Below are positions 32,262-41,804 of a stretch of DNA of 64,000 nucleotides, piece by piece. A model generated the notes under the pieces. It ran no database searches. It was not told the origin of the DNA and saw only the letters and a list, made by a program, of their open reading frames with translations. Each line of letters opens with the position of its first letter. Position 1 is the stretch's first letter. The translations under genes were made by a program, and so were the position numbers. The stretch lies in assembly GCF_004307425.1 (NCBI RefSeq), contig NZ_SEWZ01000005.1, positions 34,162 through 98,161 on the forward strand, written 5' to 3'. The stretch is from Aquirufa antheringensis. GTDB taxonomy: Bacteria; Bacteroidota; Bacteroidia; Cytophagales; Spirosomataceae.

Positions 32262-32881
32262 AGTCCCCTTAAATCCACAATCTCAATCTGGTTTTTATTG
32301 ATTTTAATGTAGCCTTTCTCGGCTAACTTCTTCATCAAGCGAGAAATGACTTCGCGTGAAGAGTTTAATTCTTGGGCAATATCGGTGAAGGAAGCCTTTA
32401 AAATGTTTGTTTTTAAGCTTTTTTGATGCTGCTTTAGGTACCAAAGCAAGCGCTCATCCAGATTTCTAAACGCGATTTGATCTAAGGTGTCCAATAATTC
32501 TTCAAAGCGAGAACGGTAGGTCTCTAACACAAATTGGTACCAAGACTTGTATTTAGCGGCCCATTCGTCCATTAATTCTACTGGAATGGCGATGACTTCA
32601 GTGTCTACAAGGGCTTTGGCCATAATCTGAGAGGATAATTGTCTCGCCGCGCAAGTCATGGAAATGGCACAAGCCTCACCCGGATGCAGGTTGTACATAA
32701 AAACTTCGTTACCTTCCTCGTCTTCGCGGAATACTTTGATAATTCCTTTCGTTACCAAGACAGCTGAACGAATGGATTGTCCTGTTTTCATCAAGTAATC
32801 ATCCGTTTTGAATTTACGAACGACACCGGCTTGTTGAATCTTTTTACTTAATTCAGGCTCAAATTGATTGAATAATTCCAT
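32258..32881 (-). CDS. Crp/Fnr-family regulator, probable master of the sulfur regulon
   Basis: A 207-residue protein with a cyclic-nucleotide-binding-like sensor (residues 15-125) and a winged helix-turn-helix. The recognition helix NSSREVISRLMKKL keeps the Arg-Glu-x-x-x-Arg triad that in CRP and FNR-type proteins contacts GTGA half-sites. Six such palindromes lie in the sulfur genes of this window. Cysteines Cys71 and Cys77 in the sensor (EACAISMTCAA) could sense redox state or persulfide. It follows the oxidoreductase gene by one base. Confidence 0.85.
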   Translation of the reverse strand: MELFNQFEPELSKKIQQAGVVRKFKTDDYLMKTGQSIRSAVLVTKGIIKVFREDEEGNEVFMYNLHPGEACAISMTCAARQLSSQIMAKALVDTEVIAIPVELMDEWAAKYKSWYQFVLETYRSRFEELLDTLDQIAFRNLDERLLWYLKQHQKSLKTNILKASFTDIAQELNSSREVISRLMKKLAEKGYIKINKNQIEIVDLRGL

Positions 32882-32882
32882 T

Positions 32883-33917
32883 TTAATACGAGATAACTGC
32901 TTGTTTTTCTAGACTTTCATAGGCGGCATCGATGACACGCATACTGGCGATTCCATCTTCTCCAGGTACTGCTGGTACCGCTCCGTAACGCAAAGATTGG
33001 AAAACATTTTCATAGAATGCCATATACTCGCCTTTTTCAGAAGCAACGCGCTCTGGACTGCTTCCATCCACGTGTAAAAATCCGTATTCACTTGGAGCAT
33101 CCACACCCCAATTTTCACCTATCGGAACGTGGCCTTTGTCTAAATCAACTTCTTGGCGATCGGAACGGGTTTTGATGAAACTGCCTTTCGTTCCGTGCAA
33201 TTGGAAGGCAGGAATGGGTTCTTTGAAGTAATAACCACTTTTTAAGCGAACGCGTAAGGCTGGATAATACAACAGAATCTCGAACAAGTCGATGACCTCC
33301 GTACCTGGTCTTGTTTTGCGTAAATCGGCGAAAACGTGTGTAGGTTTTCCAAATAAGTGCAAAGCTTGATCGATTAAATGAGGCCCTAAATCGGTCACAA
33401 TTCCAGCGCCGGGACCTGCCTCTTCTTTATGTCGTTTAGGAGACATCAATGGATTGTAGCGATCAAAGTGAAACTCAGCTTCGACGATATCGCCTAATAC
33501 ACCTGATTCGTGTACCTTTTTCAGCGTTAGGAAATCGGAATCCCAACGGCGGTTTTGGTAAACAAAAATCTTTTTATTCACTTCTTTCCCTAACGATACG
33601 AGCTTTTCTGCCTCAGCCGCGTTGCAAGTAAAGGCTTTCTCTACCACGATGTGCTTTCCGGCTTTCAAGGCGGCGGTAGCATATTCGAAATGCGAATAGA
33701 TGGGGGTATTAACAATGACTAACTCGATCGAAGGGTCTGCTAATACGGCTTCCATTGAATCAAAAGAGGTGGAATCAGGATAGGCATTCTCAATCGTTTT
33801 CTTGGAGCGCTCCCAAGATCCTTGTAAATTAAATCCAGGATGTAACTGGATGAATGGGGCGTGAAAAACGCGGCCAGACATTCCAAAAGACAGTAAAGCG
33901 GTTTCGATCGGTTTCAT
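32883..33917 (-). CDS. Gfo/Idh/MocA-family oxidoreductase
   Basis: A 344-residue NAD(P)-dependent sugar or polyol dehydrogenase. The Rossmann start is IETALLSFGMSGRVFHAPFI; EKAFTCN is the usual E-K-P/A motif; DLGPHLIDQALHLFG lies in the C-terminal fold. It is cytoplasmic with no signal. The start is ATG 33917. The longer frame extends into the upstream promoter. Its stop is one base from the Crp/Fnr start, so the regulator may be co-transcribed, although the functions look unrelated. Confidence 0.88.
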   Translation of the reverse strand: MKPIETALLSFGMSGRVFHAPFIQLHPGFNLQGSWERSKKTIENAYPDSTSFDSMEAVLADPSIELVIVNTPIYSHFEYATAALKAGKHIVVEKAFTCNAAEAEKLVSLGKEVNKKIFVYQNRRWDSDFLTLKKVHESGVLGDIVEAEFHFDRYNPLMSPKRHKEEAGPGAGIVTDLGPHLIDQALHLFGKPTHVFADLRKTRPGTEVIDLFEILLYYPALRVRLKSGYYFKEPIPAFQLHGTKGSFIKTRSDRQEVDLDKGHVPIGENWGVDAPSEYGFLHVDGSSPERVASEKGEYMAFYENVFQSLRYGAVPAVPGEDGIASMRVIDAAYESLEKQAVISY

Positions 33918-33958
33918 AGAAGTAAAAATAAACAATTCAGACCTTTTAACATAAACCA

Positions 33959-34975
33959 ATGAACATGAAAAAAATACTCGCTTTAAGCCTATTAAGTTTA
34001 ACTGCGCTGGGGCAATCGAAACCATTGGTTTCGCATATGTTCACTGCAGATCCTTCGGCCCACCTATTTCAGGGCCAAATTTACATTTACCCTTCACATG
34101 ACATCGATGCCGGAGTAAAGGAAGATGATTTAGGAAGTCACTTTGCGATGAACGATTACCACGTTTTATCACAAAAAACTCCCGAAAGTCCGGTGGTTGA
34201 TCATGGGGTGGCTTTAAAGCTGGAAGATGTGGCTTGGGCCTCCAAGATGCTTTGGGCTCCAGATGCAGCAGAATCGAAAGGAACCTACTATTTGTATTTC
34301 CCAGCAAAGGACAAGGAGGGTGTTTTCCGCATTGGAGTTGCCTCCTCCTCTAAGCCAGAGGGCCCATTCAAAGCAGAGAAAGAGTTTATGAAAGGTTCGT
34401 TCAGTATCGATCCTTGTGTGTTTAAGGACAAAGATGGAACGTATTATCTGTATTTCGGAGGAATCTGGGGCGGTCAATTACAACGCTGGAAGTCTGGAAA
34501 CTATGGCTCGACAGATGAGACGCAACCGGCCAATGGTCAGCCTGCCTTGATGGCCAAAGTAGCTCGTTTAGATGCAAACATGAAGCAAATGGCAGAGGCG
34601 CCACGCAATGTGCAGATTTTGGATGCAGCGGGTAAGGTTTTATTATCAGAGGATCACGATCGCCGTTTCTTCGAGGCTGCTTTCGTACATCAATACCAGG
34701 GGAAATACTATTTCTCATATTCCACGGGTGATACCCATAACATCGCTTATGCCACAGGAACTAGTCCTTATGGACCATTTACCTACCAAGGGGTTATCTT
34801 GAAGCCGGTGAAAGGATGGACGAACCACCATTCGATCGTAGAACAAAGTGGCAAATGGTATTTATATTACCACGATGTGGAAATCTCAGGCAAGACCCAC
34901 CTTAGAAATATCAAAGTGACTGAGTTGAAATACCGACCGGATGGCAGTATTGAGACGATAGATGCGTATAAATAA
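33959..34975 (+). CDS. Secreted glycoside hydrolase family 43-like enzyme
   Basis: A 338-residue protein with a signal peptide (cleavage near ALGQ). It shows the five-bladed propeller pattern of GH43: HMFTADPSAHLF with the catalytic base Asp, MLWAPDAAESKGTYYLYF, FSIDPCVFKDKDGTYYLYFGG and FFEAAFVHQYQGKYYFSYS with the acid Glu. Members cleave arabinose or xylose side groups from plant polysaccharides. Start codons at 33959 and 33965 are both possible. Confidence 0.88.
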   Translation: MNMKKILALSLLSLTALGQSKPLVSHMFTADPSAHLFQGQIYIYPSHDIDAGVKEDDLGSHFAMNDYHVLSQKTPESPVVDHGVALKLEDVAWASKMLWAPDAAESKGTYYLYFPAKDKEGVFRIGVASSSKPEGPFKAEKEFMKGSFSIDPCVFKDKDGTYYLYFGGIWGGQLQRWKSGNYGSTDETQPANGQPALMAKVARLDANMKQMAEAPRNVQILDAAGKVLLSEDHDRRFFEAAFVHQYQGKYYFSYSTGDTHNIAYATGTSPYGPFTYQGVILKPVKGWTNHHSIVEQSGKWYLYYHDVEISGKTHLRNIKVTELKYRPDGSIETIDAYK

Positions 34976-34976
34976 A

Positions 34977-35011
34977 AAAAGGGGCGCTTCACATGGTGAG
35001 GCGCCCCTTTT
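34977..35011. terminator. Bidirectional terminator between convergent genes
   Basis: AAAA-GGGGCGC (34981-34987) pairs with GCGCCCC-TTTT (35001-35011). The loop holds TTCACATGGTGAG, which adds inner pairs TCAC/GTGA. Confidence 0.92.
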
Positions 35012-35024
35012 ACAAGCATATATA

Positions 35025-36017
35025 TTAAGCTAGGATATTCTTAGCATACGCCACGCATTTCTTCACTTCTTCTACTGCCGTTGATCCTGCCGGAACTTCG
35101 TATTCTAGTTCAACTGTCGCAGGGAATTTATACTTATTTTTCTTCATTAACGTCAACAACTCTTTCAAAGGAGTGTCGCCATTGCCCCAAGCTAGGTTTC
35201 CAGCGCCATGTTCTTTCGATGTACGGTCTTTAATGTGCATGCTGGAGATGCGGTCGTGTTTCGCTTCAATAAACGCAATCAAAGAAGCGGTCGTGTGAGG
35301 AGCTCCCACGGCGATGTAGTGACCTGCATCTAGGTTGATGGAATTGTATTTGTTTTGGGCCAAAGCCTCATCATACACCGTATCTTTCACTTGTGTATGG
35401 GTATGGTAGCCAAAGTAAATCTTATGTTTTTCTCCTAAAGCCCCCAAACGTTGTGTCTGCGCAGCAGAGGGTAATTCTAAAGTAACCGATTTGGCCCCTA
35501 ACACTTTAGCAGCGCGTAAAGCTGACTCCACCTCGGCATCTGAGTTTTTCTCGCCAAAGGCATTCGGCTTGTAGGCATGCACAGAGATACCCGCGTCATC
35601 AAGCATCTTGCGCACTTCCTTGAATTTATCCATGGAAACAGATTCGCGCCAAGCAGCCACCTCTTTTTGGTATTGTGCTAGTGCTGCCTTTTGTTCATCG
35701 GTTAAAGTAGGGCGGGGTTGACCAGGTGTCCAACGCATCGGTACCGGATTTGCCGGACGTCCTGCGTAATCTTCCACGGCATCTCCCATTAATTCAATGG
35801 CTGAAACGCCTGATTCTACGCAGTATTGGATGATTTGTTTGATGTCTCCCGGCATGCCGCGGAAAGAATACGTTATTGCACCTATTTGAACGCCTCCAAA
35901 AACAGAGTTTGGTTTCGCGAAACTAAAAGAGGAATTTGATGCCCACAAAAGGCCTAAAGTGGCGAGTGAGCCGGCCGCCAAAAACTGACGACGCGATGTG
36001 TTGTTGTTATTTTTCAT
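35025..36017 (-). CDS. Secreted sugar phosphate isomerase/epimerase-like TIM-barrel protein
   Basis: A 330-residue protein. The N-terminus SRRQFLAAGSLATLG is a TAT signal. The mature part is an AP-endonuclease-2-like TIM barrel: GAITYSFRG, VSAIELMGD, YFGYHTHTQ, INLDAGHY and MHIKDRT contain the metal-binding Glu, His and Asp. Such periplasmic proteins act in sugar catabolism in Bacteroidota. The substrate is unknown. Confidence 0.88.
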   Translation of the reverse strand: MKNNNNTSRRQFLAAGSLATLGLLWASNSSFSFAKPNSVFGGVQIGAITYSFRGMPGDIKQIIQYCVESGVSAIELMGDAVEDYAGRPANPVPMRWTPGQPRPTLTDEQKAALAQYQKEVAAWRESVSMDKFKEVRKMLDDAGISVHAYKPNAFGEKNSDAEVESALRAAKVLGAKSVTLELPSAAQTQRLGALGEKHKIYFGYHTHTQVKDTVYDEALAQNKYNSINLDAGHYIAVGAPHTTASLIAFIEAKHDRISSMHIKDRTSKEHGAGNLAWGNGDTPLKELLTLMKKNKYKFPATVELEYEVPAGSTAVEEVKKCVAYAKNILA

Positions 36018-36102
36018 AGGTAAGAATAGGTTTCTAAGTTCATTTTACGAATATATCCCGAAATTTATATCCTGCGGGTCAAATTTTGCGACGAAATCCC
36101 AC

Positions 36103-37611
36103 CTATTTCCGTTGTGGGATCTTGATTTCGTTTTGGGGTTCAAATGAATTGACCACGGATACTTGATCGCCTTTCAGCATAATCGTCCAGTGGTGTGGAC
36201 TTTCGAAATACAATAAGGTGATCTCCAGCGTCTCCGCATCAATCCATCGATACGATCCAGCGTAATCAAATGGGGCTTTTTTGGCTAAGTCAACTCTGGC
36301 AGCTCTCAACATGTAAGGGCCCACTAGGTTTGACTTTCCTGTAGCCCAAGAACCTTGAGCCAGTTTAAATTCGTGCTGTGTGGAATCTTTAGTTGTGATG
36401 GTTAACGTTCCTTTTGAATCGACCTTGAATTGGCGGAAATCCAGTGGGTTAGTTCCTAATAAATAGCTTTTCGTAGGCAAAGCCGCTTGTAGGCTAGAAA
36501 CCGGTGCTTTAATTTGTCTGCTAGCATTAAATGCGGCTAGCGCTTTTAACCCGGAAGGATTAGAAGGAAGGGCTTTCGCTTGAAACGCTGGCAATAAGTT
36601 TTTCCAAACCTGGTTCAAATCATCAGGCAAATCCTGGGATTCTGACGTGATAATAAGCACAGCATCTTGCGCTGGCATCATCAAAATATACTGACCATAG
36701 GCTCCGTCGCCTCTAAATGCCCCGTTTCTAGAACGCCAAAATTGGTAGCCATAGCCCTGCAACCAATCCGCATATTGTCCATTAGCCTTTTTATCTTCGC
36801 TCGCATCCGGTTCTTGGTCGATGTGTTTGCTTGTGGCTTCTTCCACCCAGGCTGCTGGCAAAACCTGCTTGCCTTCGAATTTACCTTTGTTTAGATACAA
36901 TAAACCGAGTTTGGCCATATCTTCTGTCTTCACACGAATGCCCCAGCCGCCCACATTGATGCCTTTTTGGTCTGATTCCCAGTCGATGCCGCTGATGTGC
37001 AATGGGTCTAATAATCGTGGTTTTAAATAGTCCAAAGTCGTCATGCCCGTCACTTTTTGGATAATCGCAGACAACATATAGGTGGCTAACGTATTGTATA
37101 AAAACTTAGTACCGGGTTTGTGCGCGATAGGGTAGTCCAAAAATCCGCGAACCCAGTCTGGTGAAAAGACGATCACACTGCGTAGAGGCTCTTTTTCGTG
37201 ACCAGCAGACATGGTTAAGAGGTCTTGTACGCGTAGGTCGGCTAGAAAGGGTTTGTCTTTCAAATCAGCATGTTCTGGAAAAAAAGAAAGGACTTTATCT
37301 TGTACCGTCAGACGCTTTTCAGCCACGGCGAAGCCGATGGCGGTGGAGGTCCAGCTTTTGGAAACACTATACATCGTATGTTTTTTATCGGCTGCATAGG
37401 GCTTCCACCATGCCTCAGAAATCACTTTTCCGTGGCGAATCAGCATATAGGAGTGTAATTCGTGTTTGTCCGAGGAATAGCCCTCGATGAATTTGATGAT
37501 AGCTTCGGAAGACACGCCTTCTGCTTCTGGCGTACTGTGTGGTAGAGATTGGGCAAGGATAGTAAAACTACACAGGAACAAGAGTCCGGAGAGGAATGAG
37601 GCTTTTTTCAT
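36103..37611 (-). CDS. Secreted serine hydrolase, class C beta-lactamase-like
   Basis: A 502-residue protein with a signal peptide (cleavage near LAQS). The catalytic S-x-x-K is SVSK in MYSVSKSWTST, and the tyrosine motif is YNTLATYML. The C-terminal third (from about 380) is a separate small beta domain. The family includes esterases, peptidases and penicillin-binding proteins. Its exact role is unknown. It has no operon partner. Confidence 0.88.
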   Translation of the reverse strand: MKKASFLSGLLFLCSFTILAQSLPHSTPEAEGVSSEAIIKFIEGYSSDKHELHSYMLIRHGKVISEAWWKPYAADKKHTMYSVSKSWTSTAIGFAVAEKRLTVQDKVLSFFPEHADLKDKPFLADLRVQDLLTMSAGHEKEPLRSVIVFSPDWVRGFLDYPIAHKPGTKFLYNTLATYMLSAIIQKVTGMTTLDYLKPRLLDPLHISGIDWESDQKGINVGGWGIRVKTEDMAKLGLLYLNKGKFEGKQVLPAAWVEEATSKHIDQEPDASEDKKANGQYADWLQGYGYQFWRSRNGAFRGDGAYGQYILMMPAQDAVLIITSESQDLPDDLNQVWKNLLPAFQAKALPSNPSGLKALAAFNASRQIKAPVSSLQAALPTKSYLLGTNPLDFRQFKVDSKGTLTITTKDSTQHEFKLAQGSWATGKSNLVGPYMLRAARVDLAKKAPFDYAGSYRWIDAETLEITLLYFESPHHWTIMLKGDQVSVVNSFEPQNEIKIPQRK

Positions 37612-37648
37612 CGAATAGGTTTATTTTTGTTAAAAATAGGAAATATTC

Positions 37649-38998
37649 TTGGATAATTGCCTCGCTAAAATTTCGGACGTTTCGGTCTCCCTTGGAGCTA
37701 AACCCGTCGTCTCATCGATCTCTTTTCAGATTTTATCTGGCCAAAAAACGGCCATCGTAGGACCGATGGGATCAGGGAAGACCTCTTTGGCAAAAGCCTT
37801 AGCCGGACGATTGTTTAGAACGGGCGAGGTCTTTTTTTCTTCTCGAAATCCGGAAAAAAGAGCCTATGTCATGCTCGTAGAGCAACAGCATCAATTTAAG
37901 AATCGCAGTAACCTCTCTGAATTTTATTTACAACAGCGTTTTAATTCTTCGGATTGCGAGGATGCCTATACGGTGGAGGAGGAATTAGCTGGATTGGCAT
38001 TAGGGGATTGGGTCTCGGTTTTTGAATTAGAAAGCCTATTGAAGCGCCCCTTAATTCAATTGTCCAATGGCGAGAACAAACGCCTGCAAATTGTTAAATC
38101 ATTAGCTTACCAGCCAGATTGGTTGATTTTGGACAATCCCTATGTGGGTCTGGATGTAAATGGCCGGGAAATTCTCACCAAAGGATTAGTATCGCTTGAC
38201 TCGAAAGGCATCCAATTCATCCTCGTTTCTTCGCCTGGCGATGTGCCTGATTTCATTAATCAGGTGATTGAATTGCCATTGTCACAAGAATCTGCCATGA
38301 AACCAGAGCCTTTGCTGCGACCATTAGATTCATTCGAAACAGCCGTTAAGATGGAAAAGGTGCAGATAAAATACGGAACGAAGACGATCTTACGTGATTT
38401 CAGCTGGAAAGTAAATAGGGGAGAGCGTTGGGCCATCAAAGGTCCGAACGGGGCTGGGAAGTCTACGTTGATTAGTTTAATTACGGCAGATAATCCGCAG
38501 GCTTATTCACAGAATATCATCTTGTTTGACCGAAAGCGTGGATCAGGAGAAAGTATTTGGGATATTAAACGCAAAATTGGGTATTTGAGTCCGGAGTTGC
38601 ATTTGTATTTTAAGGAGGGCGGTTCTTGCTTTTCGGTGGTGGCCTCCGGTTTGTTTGATACACTTGGGTTGTTTAAGCGCTTAACCGAGGAGCAATCGGA
38701 TCAAGTAAATCATTGGATGCAAGTAATGGGCATCGCTCATTTGAAAGAGAGATCATTCTTGCAGATTTCGGGTGGGGAACAGCGTATGGTATTGATTACG
38801 CGTGCTTTGGTTAAGAATCCAGAACTCTTGATACTCGACGAGCCAAGTCAAGGACTAGACCGTGTTCAAACAGAGCACCTAAAGTCGGTGCTTGATTATT
38901 TAGCAGAAAAATCAGACATGACCTTATTATACGTCAGTCATTATGAGCGTGATATTCCGTCTTGTGTGAATCAGGTGTTGGAATTAAAACGGCTCTGA
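37649..38998 (+). CDS. Tandem ABC ATP-binding protein, ModF-like
   Basis: A 449-residue cytoplasmic protein with two ATPase domains. Walker A sites are GPMGSGKTS and GPNGAGKST; signatures are LSNGENKR and ISGGEQRM; Walker B sites are WLILDN and LLILDEP. There is no membrane domain. ModF/PhrA-like proteins of this kind are linked to metal or oxyanion response and do not clearly transport. TTG 37649 is the only start that retains domain one: an in-frame stop lies four codons upstream. Confidence 0.85.
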   Translation: MDNCLAKISDVSVSLGAKPVVSSISFQILSGQKTAIVGPMGSGKTSLAKALAGRLFRTGEVFFSSRNPEKRAYVMLVEQQHQFKNRSNLSEFYLQQRFNSSDCEDAYTVEEELAGLALGDWVSVFELESLLKRPLIQLSNGENKRLQIVKSLAYQPDWLILDNPYVGLDVNGREILTKGLVSLDSKGIQFILVSSPGDVPDFINQVIELPLSQESAMKPEPLLRPLDSFETAVKMEKVQIKYGTKTILRDFSWKVNRGERWAIKGPNGAGKSTLISLITADNPQAYSQNIILFDRKRGSGESIWDIKRKIGYLSPELHLYFKEGGSCFSVVASGLFDTLGLFKRLTEEQSDQVNHWMQVMGIAHLKERSFLQISGGEQRMVLITRALVKNPELLILDEPSQGLDRVQTEHLKSVLDYLAEKSDMTLLYVSHYERDIPSCVNQVLELKRL

Positions 38999-40201
38999 GA
39001 TCGATTTGCTTGGATTTGAAAACCATTTAGGGCCATCTGCCGTCATATAGGCACAATCCTCTAAACGTACGCCAAATTCCCCGGGAATCGCAATCGTCGG
39101 TTCAATACTAAAGCACATGCCTATTTCTAGTGGCGCCTTGTTTCCTTTGACCATATTACCCCATTCGTGTCCACTCATTCCGATCCCGTGACCGGTACGA
39201 TGCGGAAGACCCGGTAATTTATAATCTGGGCCAAAGCCTGCGTCAATCAATACTTTCCGCGCGGCAAAATCTACGTTTTCCGCCGGCGCTCCTAATTTAG
39301 CGGCCTCAAAACCCGCTTGTTGCGCCTTTTTCTCTAGATCCCAGATCTGTTTTTGCTTCACGCTAGGCTCCCCAAAAACAACGGTTCTTGTTATATCCGA
39401 CTCATATCCTCCCACGCTGCAACCGCAATCTAACATCACCACATCGCCTGATTTCAAAATCTGTTTTCTCGAACTTCCGTGAGGAAACGAAGTAGCCACC
39501 CCAAAAGTCACCGACGCAAAACCGTGCATCGCACCTTGCTCTGCGTGAGCTTGGGCAATCTTCTGTGAGATTTGACGAGGTGTACACCCGATCGATAAAG
39601 CTGCAATTCCGGCCTGAATCGCCTTAACCGTCGCATCATTCGCTTTTTGCATCAAGGAAATCTCAGCGGAAGATTTGATTATTCTACAAGGAATGGTGAT
39701 GGGATCTGCGCTCACGAATTGAAAGCTAGCGTCTGATTTACGCAATCCATCGAAGATGAAGAAACGACAGAATTCGTCGATACCTATTTGGCCCTTTTCA
39801 ATTCCAATACCCTTTAAGACACAAGTGGTCAAAGCAAAAGGATTCTCATCTTCCTCCCAGATCGAAACCTTAGTTCCAGCTGGAGCCATCTCTAGAAACC
39901 GATCTTCCTCAAAAGCCGGGCAAATAAAATTAATTTCACCTTTCACTGGAATGACCGCTAACATCGACCGCTCCGACGGATGCCAACTGATGCCCGTGAA
40001 ATAATTCATGTTAATCCCTGCATCTAAAATAATGGCCTGAATCTGCTTCTCCGCCATCAATTTCTGAGCCTTTGCCACGCGCATCTTACGTTCTTCCGCA
40101 TTGATGGGTGTAAATTCGATAGGCGTTAAAGCCGGAATGGAGGATTTTAAAGATAGGGTAGAAGCCAAGAGGCCCCCTTTAATGAAGTTTCTACGTTGCA
40201 T
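38984..40201 (-). CDS. Exported M24-family peptidase (Xaa-Pro aminopeptidase-like)
   Basis: A 405-residue protein with a TAT-like signal (RRNFIKGGLLAS). The pita-bread metal ligands are in DCGCSVGGYESDITRT, PHRTGHGIGMSGHEWG, SIEPTI and VRLEDC. It removes N-terminal residues next to proline or hydrolyses related amides. It is convergent with the ABC gene and overlaps it by 15 bases. Confidence 0.9.
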   Translation of the reverse strand: MQRRNFIKGGLLASTLSLKSSIPALTPIEFTPINAEERKMRVAKAQKLMAEKQIQAIILDAGINMNYFTGISWHPSERSMLAVIPVKGEINFICPAFEEDRFLEMAPAGTKVSIWEEDENPFALTTCVLKGIGIEKGQIGIDEFCRFFIFDGLRKSDASFQFVSADPITIPCRIIKSSAEISLMQKANDATVKAIQAGIAALSIGCTPRQISQKIAQAHAEQGAMHGFASVTFGVATSFPHGSSRKQILKSGDVVMLDCGCSVGGYESDITRTVVFGEPSVKQKQIWDLEKKAQQAGFEAAKLGAPAENVDFAARKVLIDAGFGPDYKLPGLPHRTGHGIGMSGHEWGNMVKGNKAPLEIGMCFSIEPTIAIPGEFGVRLEDCAYMTADGPKWFSNPSKSISEPF

Positions 40202-40275
40202 AGCTAAATTTAAAATAAAACATTTAGAATAGAAATTCTCCCGGGATGAATTAACTTTAAATTCAGAATTTACCT

Positions 40276-41253
40276 ATGCGGCTACTTTTTATTCGTTTCT
40301 CGGCCATTGGCGACATCGTTTTAGCTTCTCCGGCCTTGCGTTGTGCGAAGCAGCAGATTCCCGGTGTGGAGATTCATTTCTTGACGAAGAAGTCGATGAA
40401 AGCCGTCTCTGAAGCGAATCCTTACGTGGACCAGTTTCATTATTTTGACAAAGATCTTTCTGCCACCATCCAGGAATTAAAGGCCTACAAATTCGATTAC
40501 ATCATCGATCTACACAAGAATCTGCGCAGTTTGCGGATTCGCCTGGCTTTAGGGGTTCCCTATTTATCGTACAATAAGTTAAGTATAGAGAAGTTTTTGT
40601 TAACCAAATTCCACGTGAATAAAATGGCCGATCGCCACATTTCCTTGCGCAGTGTGGATGCTCTAGCGCCATTAAGGGTTGTCTACGATGGAAAAGGTTT
40701 GGACTATTTTGTGCCATCTGAAGTAAAAGAGCCCACTTTTTTCCCAGAAGGTTATGTGGCTTTAGTCATTGGTGCTTCGTATGCTACCAAGAAATTGCCT
40801 TTGGATTCATTACAGGCGTTGTGTGCACAGATTCCGCATCCGATTGTATTAATAGGAGGTAAGGAGGAAAAGGAAGAGGGCGATGCATTGGCATTAGTGG
40901 ACCCATCGCGAATTGTAAATACCTGTGGCATTTATTCTTTGCATGAATCTGCTTTGATGGTTGCCAAAGCCCGTGTCGTCATCTCACACGATACCGGATT
41001 GTTATACATTGCTTGTGCCTTTGAAAAGAATGTAATCGCGATCTGGGGAGCTACTTCCCCCGCTTTGCAAGTGGAGCCTTTGATGCCGGTTGATTCAAAA
41101 GCGCAGGTTTTTCAATCCATCGTCCCAGATTTAAGTTGTCAGCCTTGTTCGAATTTTGGTACGAAGACTTGTCCTAAAGGACATTTTGCGTGTATGAAAA
41201 AACAGGATTTGCCGGAGATTGTAAGGCAAGTGGAGAAAATGTGGAGGGATTAA
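40276..41253 (+). CDS. Glycosyltransferase family 9 (heptosyltransferase-like)
   Basis: A 325-residue protein that begins MRLLFIRFSAIGDIVLASPALRCAK, the GT9 signature. The C-terminal nucleotide-sugar site includes VISHDTGLLYIACAF and AIWGATSP. It adds heptose or a similar sugar to lipopolysaccharide core at the inner membrane. It overlaps the convergent thioesterase by four bases. Confidence 0.92.
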   Translation: MRLLFIRFSAIGDIVLASPALRCAKQQIPGVEIHFLTKKSMKAVSEANPYVDQFHYFDKDLSATIQELKAYKFDYIIDLHKNLRSLRIRLALGVPYLSYNKLSIEKFLLTKFHVNKMADRHISLRSVDALAPLRVVYDGKGLDYFVPSEVKEPTFFPEGYVALVIGASYATKKLPLDSLQALCAQIPHPIVLIGGKEEKEEGDALALVDPSRIVNTCGIYSLHESALMVAKARVVISHDTGLLYIACAFEKNVIAIWGATSPALQVEPLMPVDSKAQVFQSIVPDLSCQPCSNFGTKTCPKGHFACMKKQDLPEIVRQVEKMWRD

Positions 41254-41801
41254 GACAGGAAACATTTGTCGGTTTCTTGGCATTCTTGACGTAGATCTTG
41301 TATTAATTGATCCTTAACTGCACTTTTTAATAAATCTCTTTTTTCTAAGGAAAGTTTTCGGATGATTTTTCCTTTGCAATAACGGCGTAATTGATTGTCT
41401 GTTTCCAGTCGTAGCCCAGGTACGGCCGTGAGATTTCCTTCTGAATCTTTCGCTGCCATTGTAAAATAACAGGAGTTAGTGTGGCGAACAATACCCTCGG
41501 TGGGCTTAAAGGATTCAACTCGCATTCCCACAATCATGGTAGTTTTACCTACAAAAATAACAGAGGCTTTGATTGTTACTAGTTCGCCCACTTCGACTGC
41601 CTGCTTAAATTCTACTCCTTCAACAGCTACTGTCACGCAGTATTGTCCACTGTGCTTCGAGGCGCAAATAAAGGCGACTTTATCCATTAAGGACAGCAGA
41701 ATGCCGCCATGGATTTTACCGCCAAAATTAGCGTAACTAGGAATCATTAATTCCGTATACTCTGTTTCGGAATCAAGTGCACTTTTTTGTAAGGTTTGCA
41801 T
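41250..41801 (-). CDS. Hotdog-fold acyl-CoA thioesterase
   Basis: A 183-residue protein with the hotdog motif NFGGKIHGGILLSLMDKVAFICASKH and KASVIFVGKTTMIVGMRV. The N-terminal order G-G-x-x-H-G-G with Asp in LMD is typical of YciA/BFIT-type acyl-CoA hydrolases. The protein is cytoplasmic. Three bases separate it from the cobA gene upstream on the same strand, so it may be read from the same promoter without being part of the pathway. Confidence 0.88.
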   Translation of the reverse strand: MQTLQKSALDSETEYTELMIPSYANFGGKIHGGILLSLMDKVAFICASKHSGQYCVTVAVEGVEFKQAVEVGELVTIKASVIFVGKTTMIVGMRVESFKPTEGIVRHTNSCYFTMAAKDSEGNLTAVPGLRLETDNQLRRYCKGKIIRKLSLEKRDLLKSAVKDQLIQDLRQECQETDKCFLS

Positions 41802-41804
41802 TAT